A DNA stretch of 64,000 bases from Neiella holothuriorum (GCF_019457915.1 NZ_JAHZSS010000016.1:40493-104492); one strand, 5' to 3'; shown: positions 48,791 to 58,966, numbered from the stretch's first letter. Numbers and translations are program-made. The notes: generated from the sequence alone by a model not told the origin.

Positions 48791-49624
48791 TTAGTCGTGA
48801 TAGTTCCAGCGTTTAATGGAGGCGAGGTAACGCGCCATGCCATGGTCTTCAATACCGTCTAGGCCTTTTTCTTTCACCGCGGCAACGGCGCCATCAATCG
48901 CATCGAGGAAACGAAACCAAAAACCGGGCTCTCGGTGGATACTCTTTTCTTCCGAAATATACAAATAACATCCGACGTGGCTATAGCCCATAGCCCGCGC
49001 TGGCACTCGCGTCACCATGTCATTGTTGTTATGGAATCGATAAACCCGTTCGCCACATTCAACATTAAACAAACGTGCCGTTTCGCGCGTCATGGCGCGT
49101 GGCTGGCCAAAGGTGTAAACACTGGTGAATGGCTCATCGGCATGAACAAATTTGGCCGCCATGATAACGGCCATGGCACCGCCTAAACTGTGGCCAGTAA
49201 TAAAGACCGGCAGTTTGCGCCCTTTTTGCTGTTGCTGCTGAGCTTGAACAGCCGCTAAGCGCTCGGCGATGGGCGCCCAAATGTCTTCGACTGAATGCCA
49301 AAAGCCACGGTGGAATTTGCCAAACAACTGCTCCGAAGGGAACGCCTTGATGTTGTCGAGCCAATCAGCCAACTCATCGGTGCCGCGGCAACTAATACAC
49401 AGGTAGTCTTGGTGCTCTATCAGCGCCGCTTGCGCGCTGTTATTGTCGGCACCAAAGACTGACTGAAAGCCTTCGTCATCAGCCTTCAGCGTGGCCAAAA
49501 TAGCAGCTTCATCGGGTCGCAAATCGTTTTCAGAACGGTGGCTATAGACAGCTTCGGCTAAGCGCGCCATCCAGTAAGCATTGCCAGCATCGAGTTTCGA
49601 AACATAAGGAGAGACTTTAAGCAT
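48791..49624 (-). CDS. Lipase family (class 3) protein
   Basis: A 277-residue alpha/beta hydrolase with nucleophile motif ITGHSLGGAMA, Asp in NNNDMVTRVP and a late His (GYSHVG), and the typical CISCRGTDELADWLDN oxyanion-side segment. No signal peptide is seen, so it is probably intracellular. It is lodged between nifA and nifB in the same direction; no nif function is known to me for such a lipase. ATG 49624 is used; GTG 49633 is possible. A long perfect inverted repeat lies just upstream. Confidence 0.85.
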   Translation of the reverse strand: MLKVSPYVSKLDAGNAYWMARLAEAVYSHRSENDLRPDEAAILATLKADDEGFQSVFGADNNSAQAALIEHQDYLCISCRGTDELADWLDNIKAFPSEQLFGKFHRGFWHSVEDIWAPIAERLAAVQAQQQQQKGRKLPVFITGHSLGGAMAVIMAAKFVHADEPFTSVYTFGQPRAMTRETARLFNVECGERVYRFHNNNDMVTRVPARAMGYSHVGCYLYISEEKSIHREPGFWFRFLDAIDGAVAAVKEKGLDGIEDHGMARYLASIKRWNYHD

Positions 49625-49649
49625 CACATTCACCCTGAATTAGTTGGCA

Positions 49650-49689
49650 CAACTATAGTTAGCCAGTTTAGGCTGGCTAACTATAGTTG
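49650..49689. repeat. 17-bp perfect inverted repeat between nifA and lipase
   Basis: CAACTATAGTTAGCCAG (49650-49666) and its exact complement (49673-49689) flank a 6-base loop. Each arm contains the self-palindrome AACTATAGTT. There is no T-run, so it is not a standard terminator; an RNA-processing structure or operator pair is possible. Confidence 0.85.
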
Positions 49690-49792
49690 CAATTCAGAAG
49701 CACAAATGTGATCCGCCAGACAAGGCCCCAATGGAGCTTGTCGATAACCGCTGCGCTTTATGGGTTGGCGCCTGCAGCGGTGGCGAATGGCA

Positions 49793-51343
49793 TTAGAGCT
49801 GCCGCATACGGATATTCATAGTTTGAATACGATAGGCAATTTGCCGTGGCGTCATGTTCAACAAACGCGCAGCTTTAGCCTGAACCCAACCGGCCTGCTC
49901 CAGCGCAGCAATCACTCGCTCTCGATCATTTAGATCGGGGTTGTCGAGATCGGTTGCAGCTGGTGCCGAACGACTCGCCAAGCGATCGCCGTTAACGTCA
50001 TCCAACATGATTAAGTCCTGATCGATCTCGCCGGTTTCGCTCATGATGGAGGCTCGCTCCAGCATATTTTCAAGCTGCCGCACGTTACCAGGCCATTCGT
50101 AATTCATCATCAAGCGTATCGCGCCGTCGGAAACCGACAGCTTACGTTTTTGTTGGTTGCCAATTTTTTCCAGCAAAAACTGCGTCAGTTCAGGAATATC
50201 CTCAACACGTTCACGCAATGGTGCTGGATAGATGGGCATCACGTTAAGGCGGTAATACAGATCTTCCCGAAACCGCTCTTGGCGCACTTCCTCTTCTAAG
50301 TTTCGGTTGGTGGCCGCAATGATGCGCACATCAACCGACAGCGTTTGGTTACCACCAACACGCTCGAACTCGCCTTCTTGAAGTACCCGTAATAACTTAG
50401 CCTGAAATGCGGCTGAAATTTCGCCTACTTCATCAAGAAACAAGGTGCCGCCATCAGCAGTTTCAAAACGCCCCTTGCGCAGTTTCATCGCTCCGGTAAA
50501 GGCGCCTTTCTCGTGACCAAAAAGCTCTGATTCCAATAAGTTATCAGGTAACGCCGCGCAGTTGAGCTTTACAAACGGCCCAGTGGCACGTGGCGAATTG
50601 TAGTGAATGGCATTGGCGATCAGCTCTTTACCCGTGCCAGATTCACCGCGAACCAGCACCGTACTGTCCCATTTAGAGACTAAGCGGATTTGCTCAAACA
50701 CCCGTCGCATGGCTTGCGAATGGCCCACCATGTTATCGAGGCTGTAATTGTTACGTACCTTACGACGAAGCCTGTCGCGCTCTTTTTCCAAGTTGTCTTG
50801 TTTGGCTTCAACGCCCTTCGCTAACTCAACGTTACGCGCTACCAAATTGGCGGTCATTTCCATGAACCGAGTAAAGTCGGCCAGTAATTCGGTGTCCTCT
50901 ATTTCTGGTTGGGCAGCAAGCACGCCGAGCACGCCGGATTTACCTTTGGTAACTGGTACCGCAATAAACGGCTTATTCAATTCATACAACGCCAACTTAT
51001 CGGCGAAACGCATGTCGTTCGACACTTTGGTTAACACCACCGGCTGCGCCAAACGCATCACGGTACCAATGACCCCTTCGCCGCTTTTATAGCGAATATT
51101 ATTGGTTTGGCTCGATTCGACATTGTCGGGCGCATGCAGGTTGTCGATGACTAACGCCTGTTTCTCATCATCAAGCAAGGTCAGCATGGCATGCTTGAGC
51201 TTGGCTTTGTCATGCAAAACCCGTAACACGCTCGTCATGGTTTGCTGGTAGTCAAGACTGTCACCCAGCACGCTGCTCACTTCATATAAAGCTGCGAGGT
51301 GGCTTTCGGCGATCGTTCGGGGTGAGATAGTTGCAGATGTCAT
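49793..51343 (-). CDS. nifA: NifA, sigma-54-dependent activator
   Basis: A 516-residue enhancer-binding protein. GAF domain (~15-175), AAA+ domain with Walker A GESGTGKE, sigma-54-contacting [13 protein letters not shown], Walker [12 protein letters not shown], and a C-terminal Fis-type HTH ([23 protein letters not shown]). It lacks the Cys-rich interdomain linker of oxygen-sensitive rhizobial NifA, in keeping with control by a NifL partner. It activates nif promoters through TGT-N10-ACA sites. Start and nifL stop overlap (ATGA). Confidence 0.97.
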   Translation of the reverse strand: MTSATISPRTIAESHLAALYEVSSVLGDSLDYQQTMTSVLRVLHDKAKLKHAMLTLLDDEKQALVIDNLHAPDNVESSQTNNIRYKSGEGVIGTVMRLAQPVVLTKVSNDMRFADKLALYELNKPFIAVPVTKGKSGVLGVLAAQPEIEDTELLADFTRFMEMTANLVARNVELAKGVEAKQDNLEKERDRLRRKVRNNYSLDNMVGHSQAMRRVFEQIRLVSKWDSTVLVRGESGTGKELIANAIHYNSPRATGPFVKLNCAALPDNLLESELFGHEKGAFTGAMKLRKGRFETADGGTLFLDEVGEISAAFQAKLLRVLQEGEFERVGGNQTLSVDVRIIAATNRNLEEEVRQERFREDLYYRLNVMPIYPAPLRERVEDIPELTQFLLEKIGNQQKRKLSVSDGAIRLMMNYEWPGNVRQLENMLERASIMSETGEIDQDLIMLDDVNGDRLASRSAPAATDLDNPDLNDRERVIAALEQAGWVQAKAARLLNMTPRQIAYRIQTMNIRMRQL

Positions 51344-52950
51344 ACATCACCTCCTTCACCCATGACCGCGTTAGAAATAAAGCTAGCCCCGCGTTCTGCC
51401 ATTTGGCCTCGTTTAGGGATCACCAAGCGAGCACAACAGCCACCAAAATCACTCTCTTGAATGTCTATGGTGCCGCTATGTTCATTAATCACCTGCTGCA
51501 CAATGCTTAACCCAATGCCGCGACAACCCGATGACGTTGCCGGTTTCGTACTCACAAAGGGTTGGAAAATTTTGAGCTTGCGTGATTTATCAACGCCAGG
51601 GCCACTATCATCAAACGTGATCACCACTTCGTCATGATCTAAGAAGCTTGAAATTAATATCTGCCGCTGCGATGACTTCGAGAAATCAATCGCGTCAATG
51701 GCGTTATCCAACAGTTGTTTGAGGGCGACGCGCAACCGCGATGGCTGACCATTAATCGATGGCAACGTTGCCATTAACGACAACTGCAGCGGAATCGAGC
51801 GCGCTAACAATCGTTCGGTGGCCATGGCTGAAATATCATGAATCAACTGATTCACATTGACCGGTTGCGTTGCTTCAGACGCCCGCTCAGGTAGTGCCAA
51901 TTTCAATTGTTCGACCGATTCAGCACCAGTTCGCAAGGCATCTTCCATTGCATCCATGCCCGGACATTGCTTGGTGGTGCGGCACATCATGGTAACAGCT
52001 GCCTCAATCATGTTGATGGGGCCCTGCATCTGATGAATCGCAGCATGCAACGTCTCTTGCATCGCGTGCATCATTTCCGATTCGGCGGTAGAGCGTTGTA
52101 ATTCGCTGATGCGCTGTCGCTCGATATGGCGTTTTTCCCGCGTGTATTCGGAAATCGCCAAAATCAAATGAGGTTGCGGCTTGGGCGTGAAATAACCATC
52201 CACATCACCGTCATCAACCGACAACGATGACACTCGGCAACTAAACCAGCGTTGATCTTGCTGGCGTTTCATATCCACGCTAACACTATGACCTTCGGCA
52301 TAGTTGGCCGTCATGAGTTTACGAATCGCATCAACGCCGAGTTGTTGCTTCAACCGCGTTAACACTTCGTAAGCAGGCTCGTTGTCAAAATCGGCCGCCA
52401 ACGCTTTATAAGCCAAGTTATCAAGCACCACATTGTGCTTTTCATCAAGCAAGGCAATGGCAACGGGCGCCGCATTTAATACGGCTTCAACCACCGTATT
52501 TTGGTTGTTGAGGCGCGTATTCATTGCATGGGTTTCGGTCACATCACGGTGCATCCCCATAAAATGGGTGATTTCACCCAGATCATCGCGCAACGGCGAA
52601 ATGGTGACATCGGCTAAATAGCGTTCGCCACTCTTACGCCGATTAATCAACCGCCCTTGCCAACATTCGCCAGCGGTAATGGCGCTCCATAACGATTGAT
52701 ACACCTGACTGGGTGTGGTGCGATAACTCAAAATGGAGTGATTGCAGCCGACGACTTCATCTACTTCATAGCCGGTGATGCGGCTGAAGCCCTCATTCAC
52801 GTAGACGATATTGGCCTTCATATCACTAATGGAAATAGCCATGGGTGCCTGTTCAACAATTTGAACCATCTGATTCAATGATGAGGCAGGGCCGGCTTCC
52901 GATTCGAGCGTTCTGCCGCTAGCGGCTGGCACTGTAAAAGACTTAGTCAT
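51340..52950 (-). CDS. nifL: NifL, redox- and nitrogen-responsive anti-activator
   Basis: A 536-residue flavoprotein. PAS1 (~25-140; [20 protein letters not shown]) binds FAD for oxygen sensing; PAS2 (~150-260) follows; the H-like region ([19 protein letters not shown]) and a GHKL domain ([26 protein letters not shown]) complete the Azotobacter-type layout. It inhibits NifA by direct contact when oxidised or nitrogen-replete. AAGGAG is 4 bases before the ATG. Confidence 0.96.
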   Translation of the reverse strand: MTKSFTVPAASGRTLESEAGPASSLNQMVQIVEQAPMAISISDMKANIVYVNEGFSRITGYEVDEVVGCNHSILSYRTTPSQVYQSLWSAITAGECWQGRLINRRKSGERYLADVTISPLRDDLGEITHFMGMHRDVTETHAMNTRLNNQNTVVEAVLNAAPVAIALLDEKHNVVLDNLAYKALAADFDNEPAYEVLTRLKQQLGVDAIRKLMTANYAEGHSVSVDMKRQQDQRWFSCRVSSLSVDDGDVDGYFTPKPQPHLILAISEYTREKRHIERQRISELQRSTAESEMMHAMQETLHAAIHQMQGPINMIEAAVTMMCRTTKQCPGMDAMEDALRTGAESVEQLKLALPERASEATQPVNVNQLIHDISAMATERLLARSIPLQLSLMATLPSINGQPSRLRVALKQLLDNAIDAIDFSKSSQRQILISSFLDHDEVVITFDDSGPGVDKSRKLKIFQPFVSTKPATSSGCRGIGLSIVQQVINEHSGTIDIQESDFGGCCARLVIPKRGQMAERGASFISNAVMGEGGDV

Positions 52951-53302
52951 GTCGCTCCTTAACTACTGCATTTACCTCATGATCCGAAAGCTCAGCGCTA
53001 CATAGCTGGGCAAGCAAATCATGCACTACGGTAATAGTCATGCTGCAAGGCTCATTCCCACACGTGATCGCCCATGCCACAAGGGCTCAATAACGAGTCA
53101 TTGTTTGATTTGTAACAAACCCGTACAAAGTTTTTGGATAATTTGTCAGAAAAGACACTTAGCGGTGGGTTGGTTTTGTCGTCAATTTTGGGCTAATTGC
53201 GCACCACAAAAGGGATTCCTCACTGATTTGAGGCAAGCACGCTAGCTGGTATGGCATCTGCAACATAGTTCGGCATGAATCTCTTTCTGCCGAGTAGCAA
53301 CC
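52951..53302. promoter_or_regulatory. nifL / rnfA divergent control region
   Basis: A 352-base region holding a NifA site, TGTTTGATTTGTAACA (53102-53117), between a sigma-54 element reading left (GGGAATGAGCCTTGCA, minus strand, about 53043-53060) and one reading right (TGGTATGGCATCTGCA, 53247-53262). The palindromic NifA site could serve both, so nifLA may be autoactivated. Confidence 0.7.
53247..53262 (+). promoter_or_regulatory. Sigma-54 promoter of rnfABCDGEH
   Basis: TGGTATGGCATCTGCA has exact GG-N10-GC spacing, about 40 bases before the rnfA start, with a NifA site 130 bases further upstream. Confidence 0.72.
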
Positions 53303-53887
53303 ATGTCTGAACACTTACTTCTGCTGATCAGTACGGCCTTAGTTAATAACGTGGTATTGGCCAAATTTCTTGGGCTGTGTCCGTTTATGGGCGTGTCAGG
53401 GCGCATCGACAGCGCGATTGGAATGGGCTTTGCCACCACCTTTGTTTTATGCCTAACCGCGCTGGCGTCTTGGCTCGTTGAGCATTTTTTACTGGCGCCA
53501 CTCGATCTACAAATCATGCGGATCTTGGCCTTCATTCTAGTGATTGCGGCAGTGGTTCAGTTTACCGAACTGGTGATCCAAAAAATCAGCCCGCCGCTGT
53601 ATCAGTCTCTTGGCATTTTCTTACCGTTGATCACCACCAACTGTGCCGTGTTGGGTGTCGCCATTTTGGTTGTTCAGCAAGACATGACATTGCTGCAAAC
53701 GTTGTTTTACGCCTTTGGCTCAGCGGTTGGATTTTCTTTGGTAATTGTCTTGTTTGCAGGCCTTCGCCAGCGCCTGAAGCTTGCCAACGTGCCCGAATCA
53801 CTGGCCGGAATTCCCATCGCATTTATTACCGCAGGCTTGCTGTCGATGGCCTTCATGGGATTTGCCGGCATCGTCGGCAGCGCTTAA
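53303..53887 (+). CDS. rnfA: RnfA, ion-translocating electron-transport subunit
   Basis: A 194-residue membrane protein with six helices and the [20 protein letters not shown] motif whose Cys, paired with one in RnfE (and TTNCAVLG here), binds an iron-sulfur cluster in the membrane core. First gene of rnfABCDGEH. The nif location marks this as the nitrogenase-dedicated Rnf (Azotobacter Rnf1-like), which raises low-potential electrons for flavodoxin or ferredoxin. Confidence 0.96.
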   Translation: MSEHLLLLISTALVNNVVLAKFLGLCPFMGVSGRIDSAIGMGFATTFVLCLTALASWLVEHFLLAPLDLQIMRILAFILVIAAVVQFTELVIQKISPPLYQSLGIFLPLITTNCAVLGVAILVVQQDMTLLQTLFYAFGSAVGFSLVIVLFAGLRQRLKLANVPESLAGIPIAFITAGLLSMAFMGFAGIVGSA

Positions 53888-53916
53888 TCACCGCCACTTC
53901 ATAAGGAGTCAGCAAC

Positions 53917-54444
53917 ATGATGACATTAATTTCCATTTTAGCCCTGAGTGCCGTTGGTGCAGTGTTTGGTGGTTTATTGGGGTGGGCGTCTAAAACCCTT
54001 AAAGTGGCCGGCGATCCGCGCGTTGACGAACTCGAAGGGATGCTGCCCGGCGGTCAATGTGGTCAATGCGGTGAGCCCGGTTGTCGGCAAGCGGCCGAAG
54101 CCATGGTGGCAGGCAAGCTTGGCCCCGACTGCTGCCCGCCCGGTGGCCGTTCATTGGCCCAAAGTATTTCTTCCATGTTGGGCGTTGCGCTGAGCGGCGA
54201 TGGCGAGGATGTGATGGTCGTTGCGCACATTGACGAATCTCAGTGCTCTGGCTGTACCCGCTGTTTTAAAGCTTGTCCGTTTGACGCCATTGTGGGCGCC
54301 AATCGGCAGATGCATACCGTCATTCGTCATGTTTGTACCGGTTGCCGACTGTGTGAAAAAGCCTGCCCACAAGGTTGTCTCTCCATGCAACCCGTTGCAC
54401 CTGAATTGCATACCTGGCAGTGGCCGAAGCCGCGCGTGGCATAA
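53917..54444 (+). CDS. rnfB: RnfB, iron-sulfur subunit
   Basis: A 175-residue protein with an N-terminal membrane helix, a 4Fe-4S domain (GGQCGQCGEPGC...CCPPGG) and two ferredoxin-type clusters (CSGCTRCFKACP, CTGCRLCEKACP). It is the likely entry or exit site for ferredoxin-level electrons. AAGGAG precedes the start. Confidence 0.96.
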   Translation: MMTLISILALSAVGAVFGGLLGWASKTLKVAGDPRVDELEGMLPGGQCGQCGEPGCRQAAEAMVAGKLGPDCCPPGGRSLAQSISSMLGVALSGDGEDVMVVAHIDESQCSGCTRCFKACPFDAIVGANRQMHTVIRHVCTGCRLCEKACPQGCLSMQPVAPELHTWQWPKPRVA

Positions 54445-54460
54445 CCGCAGGAGCCACCTA

Positions 54461-54559
54461 ATGGACAAGGAACAATTCATGACGTTTTTCGCTCGTCAAT
54501 TCAGCGCTCTGCGGTACTGCAATTGGCATCTATCTGACGTAGGAGCCGAATCATGCTAG
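54461..54559 (+). CDS. Possible 32-residue small protein between rnfB and rnfC
   Basis: A 32-codon frame (starts MDKEQFMTFFARQ) with AGGAG 7 bases before its ATG. Its last codons contain the rnfC ribosome binding site and overlap the rnfC ATG. It could be a true small subunit or a leader that couples rnfC translation to rnfB. No family recognised. Confidence 0.4.
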   Translation: MDKEQFMTFFARQFSALRYCNWHLSDVGAESC

Positions 54560-56055
54560 GACTTCGCAAAAAACCCTTTAGCGGTGGTATTCACCCTCGG
54601 GGTCACAAAGAGCTGACCGAAAATACAGCAATTGTTAGCAGCGAAGAGCCGCGCCGTGTTTGCCTGAGTTTGCAGCAACGCAACGGTGTGGTGTTGCGCT
54701 CGCATGTGAATGTTGGCGACACCATCGTCAAAGGTCAGTTAGTTGCCAGTGGCCCCAATGATATGTGCGTGCCTTTGCATGCGCCCATCAATGGCGTTGT
54801 TGAAGCCATTCAACCTCACGTTTCAGCCCATCCATCGGGCCTGAAAACCAACACCTTAATGATTAAGGGAAATGGCGATCCGACCTGGGGCATTCCCCAT
54901 GTACCGTGCGATACCAGCAAGCTAACTCCAGAAGAGATCATTCAGCGGGTGCTGGATGCGGGCATTGTTGGCTTAGGTGGCGCCGGTTTCCCGAGTGGCT
55001 TAAAGCTTCGTTTTGCGCGCCAAAAAGGCGTCAAAACCTTACTGCTCAATGGCGGTGAGTGCGAACCTTATTTAACCTGTGATGATCGTTTGATGCGTGA
55101 AAAAGCCGCAGAGATTGCCGAAGGTGCAGCGTTAATGGTTCGAGCCATCGGCTGCGAGCAGGCCATTATTGCCATTGAAGACAATAAGCCCGACTCCATT
55201 TCAACCATGCAATCGGCCGTTGCCGATCGGCCTAACCTGTCCGTTCAAATCGTACCCAGCTTGTATCCAATGGGCTCAGAACGCCATCTGATTAAAGCAG
55301 TTACCGGCCATACGGTACCGCCCGGCCAGCTCAGTACTGAAATCGGAATTTTGGTGCACAACGTCGCCACCGCACAAGCCGTGTTTGAAGCCGTACGCTA
55401 TCAGCGCCCATTAATCCGTCGCGTGATGACCATCTCGGGTGGCGCACTGGAACAACCCACCAACCTCATTGTTGCCATGGGCACATTAGTTTCGGATCTC
55501 ATTGCGCGTTGTGGTGGTTTGAAAATGGAAGCGGCGCGACTAGTTGCTGGCGGCCCAATGATGGGGCAAGTGCTGCCGTCACCGTTTGTGCCAATTGATA
55601 AAAGTATTGGCGGTATTCTGGCGTTAAGTGCCGATGAAATCCGCGCCGAACAAAGCCACGACTGCGTGCGTTGCGGCCGCTGTGTGAATGCTTGTCCAAT
55701 GGGGTTAATGCCGTTTCAAATGGCTGCTCATAGTCGCGTCTCAGATCTCGATGGCGCGCGCCACTTTGGGCTAGACAACTGCCTGCTCTGTGGTGCCTGC
55801 TCGTATGTTTGCCCATCACGAATTCCACTGGTGCAGTATTTTCAGCACGCCCGAAGTTCACTCAATGCGTCGCGAACCATGGAGCGTAAATCGGCTCATG
55901 CTCGACAGCTCACCGAAGCGCGTCAGGCTCGACTCATGCGCGAGGCCGAAGCTAAAAAGGCCGCTAAGGCAGCCCGTTCGAAAACTCGAAAACGGCCCGC
56001 TCGAACGCCTCGTAAGAAAGCCGACAGCACCGATTCAACGCCAACCAGCAATTAA
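54553..56055 (+). CDS. rnfC: RnfC, NADH/quinone-side electron-transport subunit
   Basis: A 500-residue peripheral subunit with NADH/FMN-binding GLGGAGFPSGLKL and NGGECEPYLT motifs, an SLBB region and two 4Fe-4S clusters (CVRCGRCVNACP, CLLCGACSYVCP). The C-terminus carries a short Lys/Ala/Arg-rich tail typical of gammaproteobacterial RnfC, though much shorter than in some. Confidence 0.96.
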   Translation: MLGLRKKPFSGGIHPRGHKELTENTAIVSSEEPRRVCLSLQQRNGVVLRSHVNVGDTIVKGQLVASGPNDMCVPLHAPINGVVEAIQPHVSAHPSGLKTNTLMIKGNGDPTWGIPHVPCDTSKLTPEEIIQRVLDAGIVGLGGAGFPSGLKLRFARQKGVKTLLLNGGECEPYLTCDDRLMREKAAEIAEGAALMVRAIGCEQAIIAIEDNKPDSISTMQSAVADRPNLSVQIVPSLYPMGSERHLIKAVTGHTVPPGQLSTEIGILVHNVATAQAVFEAVRYQRPLIRRVMTISGGALEQPTNLIVAMGTLVSDLIARCGGLKMEAARLVAGGPMMGQVLPSPFVPIDKSIGGILALSADEIRAEQSHDCVRCGRCVNACPMGLMPFQMAAHSRVSDLDGARHFGLDNCLLCGACSYVCPSRIPLVQYFQHARSSLNASRTMERKSAHARQLTEARQARLMREAEAKKAAKAARSKTRKRPARTPRKKADSTDSTPTSN

Positions 56056-56070
56056 TTCCGGAGTTTACTC

Positions 56071-57075
56071 ATGGTTCAATTTACGCCGGTTGCCGGCCCT
56101 CACACTCACGGTGGCACATCCACCACCCATTTGATGTTTTTGGTGATAGCCGCATTGGTGCCCGCAACCGTATTCGGCCTTTACCTGTTTGGCATTAATG
56201 CCGTCATCGTGTTACTCGCCTGTGTGAGCAGCGCGGTGTTGTTTGAATACATTGGCCTTAAACTGCTTGGCAAATCCACCCACAGCGCACTTGATGGCTC
56301 AGCGATACTCACTGGTTGGTTACTGGCGCTTAGTTTGCCGCCATCAACGCCTTGGTGGATAGCCGTTAGCGGCGTGTTTTTTGCCATCGTGATTGGTAAA
56401 ACGGTGTTTGGAGGCCTCGGTCAAAACCCATTTAATCCAGCCATGCTTGGCCGCGTCATGTTGCTCATTTGCTTCCCAGTCGAACTGACCGATTGGCGTT
56501 TACCGAACCCACCGCAACAAGGTGCCGACGGCTTATTGCTGGGTGAACAATGGTTATCGACTAACGCGATTGATGGCGTTAGCGCGGCCACACCATTGAG
56601 CCAACTAACCGGCGCGCTGCCCTCGCTAAGTGAATTAACCACGGGTCATCACGCCGGTAGCTTAGGCGAAACCAGTGCCCTACTTATTTTGCTTGGCGGT
56701 TTGTTCCTAATTTGGCGCGGCATCATTCACTGGCGGATTCCCGCCACCTTGTTGCTCAGCATTGCTATTCCTGCAGCCATTTCACATGCCATTGCTCCTG
56801 AAAGTTTTGGTTCAGCCAGCGCTCATGTACTCAGTGGTGGAGCAATGCTCGCAGCATTTTTTATTGCAACCGACATGGTGACATCACCCACCAGTCCCAA
56901 AGGGCAAATTTTATTCGGCATTGGCTGTGGTGTGCTGATTTGGTTGATACGCACGTTTGGCAGTTACCCCGAAGGCGTGGCCTTTGCGGTACTGATTATG
57001 AATGCCACCACGCCGGTTATTGATCATTACCTGAAACCTGCTGTTTTTGGCCAACCCAATCGATTTTCGTTGTAG
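56071..57075 (+). CDS. rnfD: RnfD, flavinylated membrane subunit
   Basis: A 334-residue protein with eight or more helices. GLGQNPFNPAMLGRV is a conserved core motif, and Thr in GVSAATPLSQ is the likely covalent FMN attachment point by comparison with the SGATP motif of other RnfD proteins; the Gly-to-Ala change in this motif is a small deviation. It forms the membrane pathway with RnfG. Confidence 0.94.
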   Translation: MVQFTPVAGPHTHGGTSTTHLMFLVIAALVPATVFGLYLFGINAVIVLLACVSSAVLFEYIGLKLLGKSTHSALDGSAILTGWLLALSLPPSTPWWIAVSGVFFAIVIGKTVFGGLGQNPFNPAMLGRVMLLICFPVELTDWRLPNPPQQGADGLLLGEQWLSTNAIDGVSAATPLSQLTGALPSLSELTTGHHAGSLGETSALLILLGGLFLIWRGIIHWRIPATLLLSIAIPAAISHAIAPESFGSASAHVLSGGAMLAAFFIATDMVTSPTSPKGQILFGIGCGVLIWLIRTFGSYPEGVAFAVLIMNATTPVIDHYLKPAVFGQPNRFSL

Positions 57076-57084
57076 GAGCTTCTG

Positions 57085-57723
57085 ATGTTGCCTTGTATTC
57101 AAAATCACCTCGACAAAATTCGCGACTACACATCTTATCAATCGGCATCGTTAGCCGCCGCGACTGGCCTTGCTACAGGTTTGTTGTTGCTGATCAGTCA
57201 AGTGACAGCCCCTGCTATCGCCATGCGTCAGTATGAAGACCAACAGATGGCACTAGCGCTCGTTATGCCCGTCGCACGCTACAGTAATGATTTGATTGCT
57301 ACATCAACCAATTGGCGGGTTGATGGGCGCCAGTATCAGCTGTTTACCGCCAGTGACAATGGCGCGGCCTCTGGCTACGTAGTGGAAACCGAAGCGAGCG
57401 GTTACGCCGGCCCCATCAAACTGATGATCGGCCTAGACGAGCAATTACAAATCATTGGTGTACGCGTGCTAAGCCATGCCGAAACCCCTGGTTTAGGTGA
57501 CAAAATTGAAGTGGCTAAACATGATTGGATCACCAGTTTCGATGGTTTATCACTGACCAATACGCCTGAAAATCAATGGGCCGTTAAAAAAGATGGCGGC
57601 GAATTTGATCAATTTAGCGGCGCCACCATTACCCCACGCGCAGTCGTCAACCGCGTCCATCAGGCTCTGCTTGATTTGGAGTCGCTGGCACATGCGAAGG
57701 CTTCTGAGGGAGAATCATCATGA
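57085..57723 (+). CDS. rnfG: RnfG, periplasmic flavinylated subunit
   Basis: A 212-residue protein with one N-terminal membrane helix and an FMN-binding domain; the motif FSGATITPRAV holds the Thr that ApbE-type enzymes flavinylate. ETPGLGDKIE is also conserved. Overlaps rnfE (ATGA). No apbE gene is in the window. Confidence 0.95.
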   Translation: MLPCIQNHLDKIRDYTSYQSASLAAATGLATGLLLLISQVTAPAIAMRQYEDQQMALALVMPVARYSNDLIATSTNWRVDGRQYQLFTASDNGAASGYVVETEASGYAGPIKLMIGLDEQLQIIGVRVLSHAETPGLGDKIEVAKHDWITSFDGLSLTNTPENQWAVKKDGGEFDQFSGATITPRAVVNRVHQALLDLESLAHAKASEGESS

Positions 57724-58394
57724 GCAACTATCGCAGTATTTTTGCCGAAGGGTTATGGCGCAACAACGTGGTCCTTAGCCAGTGTTTAGCGCTATGTCCG
57801 CTGCTGGCCGTTACCTCCTCAGCCACCAATGGTCTTGGTCTTGGGTTAGCGACGCTGGCCGTTATGGTCTGCGCCAACCTGCTGGCTTCGGTGTTTCAAC
57901 CGGCCATTAGTCGTGCGGTACGCATCCCAATCAATATTTTGATGATCGCAACTCTGGTAACACTAACCGACCTGGTACTCAACGCCTGGATGCATTCATT
58001 GCACAAGGTGCTGGGCTTGTTTATTCCGCTCATTGTTACCAACTGCGCCATTCTAGGCCGGGTTGAATCATTTGCCAGCAAACAGCCGGCCCTGCCCGCT
58101 GTTGCTGATGGAGTGGCCATGGGCCTAGGGTTTACTTGGGTGCTCGTCGTACTCGGTGGATTCCGCGAGATTCTTGGCTCAGGTACGTTGTTTGCCGATG
58201 CCAGCTTATTACTCGGCAGCCACTTCGAATTCTTAGAAATCACGGTGATCCCCAACTACCGAGGGTTATTGTTAATGATTTTACCGCCAGGCGGCTTCTT
58301 GATCCTCGGCTTTATGCTCATGGCTCAGCGCCAATGGCAGCGTTGGCTTGAAGCCCGTCAACATCGTTTGCAAGGAGAGCAATCATGCGCGTAA
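57720..58394 (+). CDS. rnfE: RnfE, ion-translocating electron-transport subunit
   Basis: A 224-residue, six-helix homologue of RnfA with inverted topology. NNVVLSQCLALCPLLAVTSSATNGLG and LIVTNCAILGR carry the Cys residues that complete the intramembrane cluster. Start overlaps rnfG, end overlaps rnfH. Confidence 0.95.
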   Translation: MSNYRSIFAEGLWRNNVVLSQCLALCPLLAVTSSATNGLGLGLATLAVMVCANLLASVFQPAISRAVRIPINILMIATLVTLTDLVLNAWMHSLHKVLGLFIPLIVTNCAILGRVESFASKQPALPAVADGVAMGLGFTWVLVVLGGFREILGSGTLFADASLLLGSHFEFLEITVIPNYRGLLLMILPPGGFLILGFMLMAQRQWQRWLEARQHRLQGEQSCA

Positions 58395-58645
58395 GTGTTG
58401 CCTATGCTGAACCCGGCCAGCAATTATGGCTTGAATTAGAACTGGCTGACGGCGCTACTGCTGTCAGCGCCATCAACCAATCGGGCATCTTGGATTTGTG
58501 CCCCGACATTCAATTGGAGCAACAAAAGATTGGCGTCTTCGGTAAGTTCGTGACCTTAGATGCCGCGCTCGTGGATGGCGACCGAGTGGAAATTTATCGC
58601 CCCATCACTTGGCAAGCCGATGAAGATGACGACGATGATGATTAA
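58385..58645 (+). CDS. rnfH: RnfH family protein
   Basis: An 86-residue, ubiquitin-like-fold protein of the RnfH/UPF0125 family: MRVSVAYAEPGQQLWLELEL, KIGVFGKFV, DGDRVEIYRPI. It ends in eight acidic residues (poly-Asp/Glu) encoded by GAT/GAC repeats. RnfH at the end of a nif-associated rnf operon is the Azotobacter arrangement; it may help mature or regulate the complex. Confidence 0.93.
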   Translation: MRVSVAYAEPGQQLWLELELADGATAVSAINQSGILDLCPDIQLEQQKIGVFGKFVTLDAALVDGDRVEIYRPITWQADEDDDDDD

Positions 58646-58966
58646 TCACTAATGCGAATGTCTGGCAGTTCATTGAGTCGTTGCTGCCGGACGCAACCAC
58701 CATCGTTAGCTAAAGCCATTGTCCCGCCTCAACACCAACCTCATTTATTTGTCGTCCTTGTTTGTCGCCTTTATGACAAAGCCCGTACAAGCATCAAATC
58801 CAAGAATCAACATTCCTTTACTTTCAACCACTTAAATAACCTCTTAACTGGCAGGTCTATTGCAACTCCATGACTTAATCGTTCAAACGTTTTGTTTTCT
58901 TAATTTCAATAAGCGCTTGTTGGTTTGTAGAGCAAATTCATCAAGCACCTAACAAGGAGTAGCGCC
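58646..58966. promoter_or_regulatory. nifF control region
   Basis: Contains NifA site TGTCGCCTTTATGACA (58763-58778) and sigma-54 promoter TGGCAGGTCTATTGCA (58849-58864), the best -24/-12 match in the window, 71 bases apart. nifF thus has its own nitrogen-fixation promoter. No gene is called in this gap. Confidence 0.78.

Noticed and set aside
58652..58873. 73-codon frame between rnfH and nifF
   Set aside because: No ribosome binding site, and it runs through the NifA site and the sigma-54 promoter.
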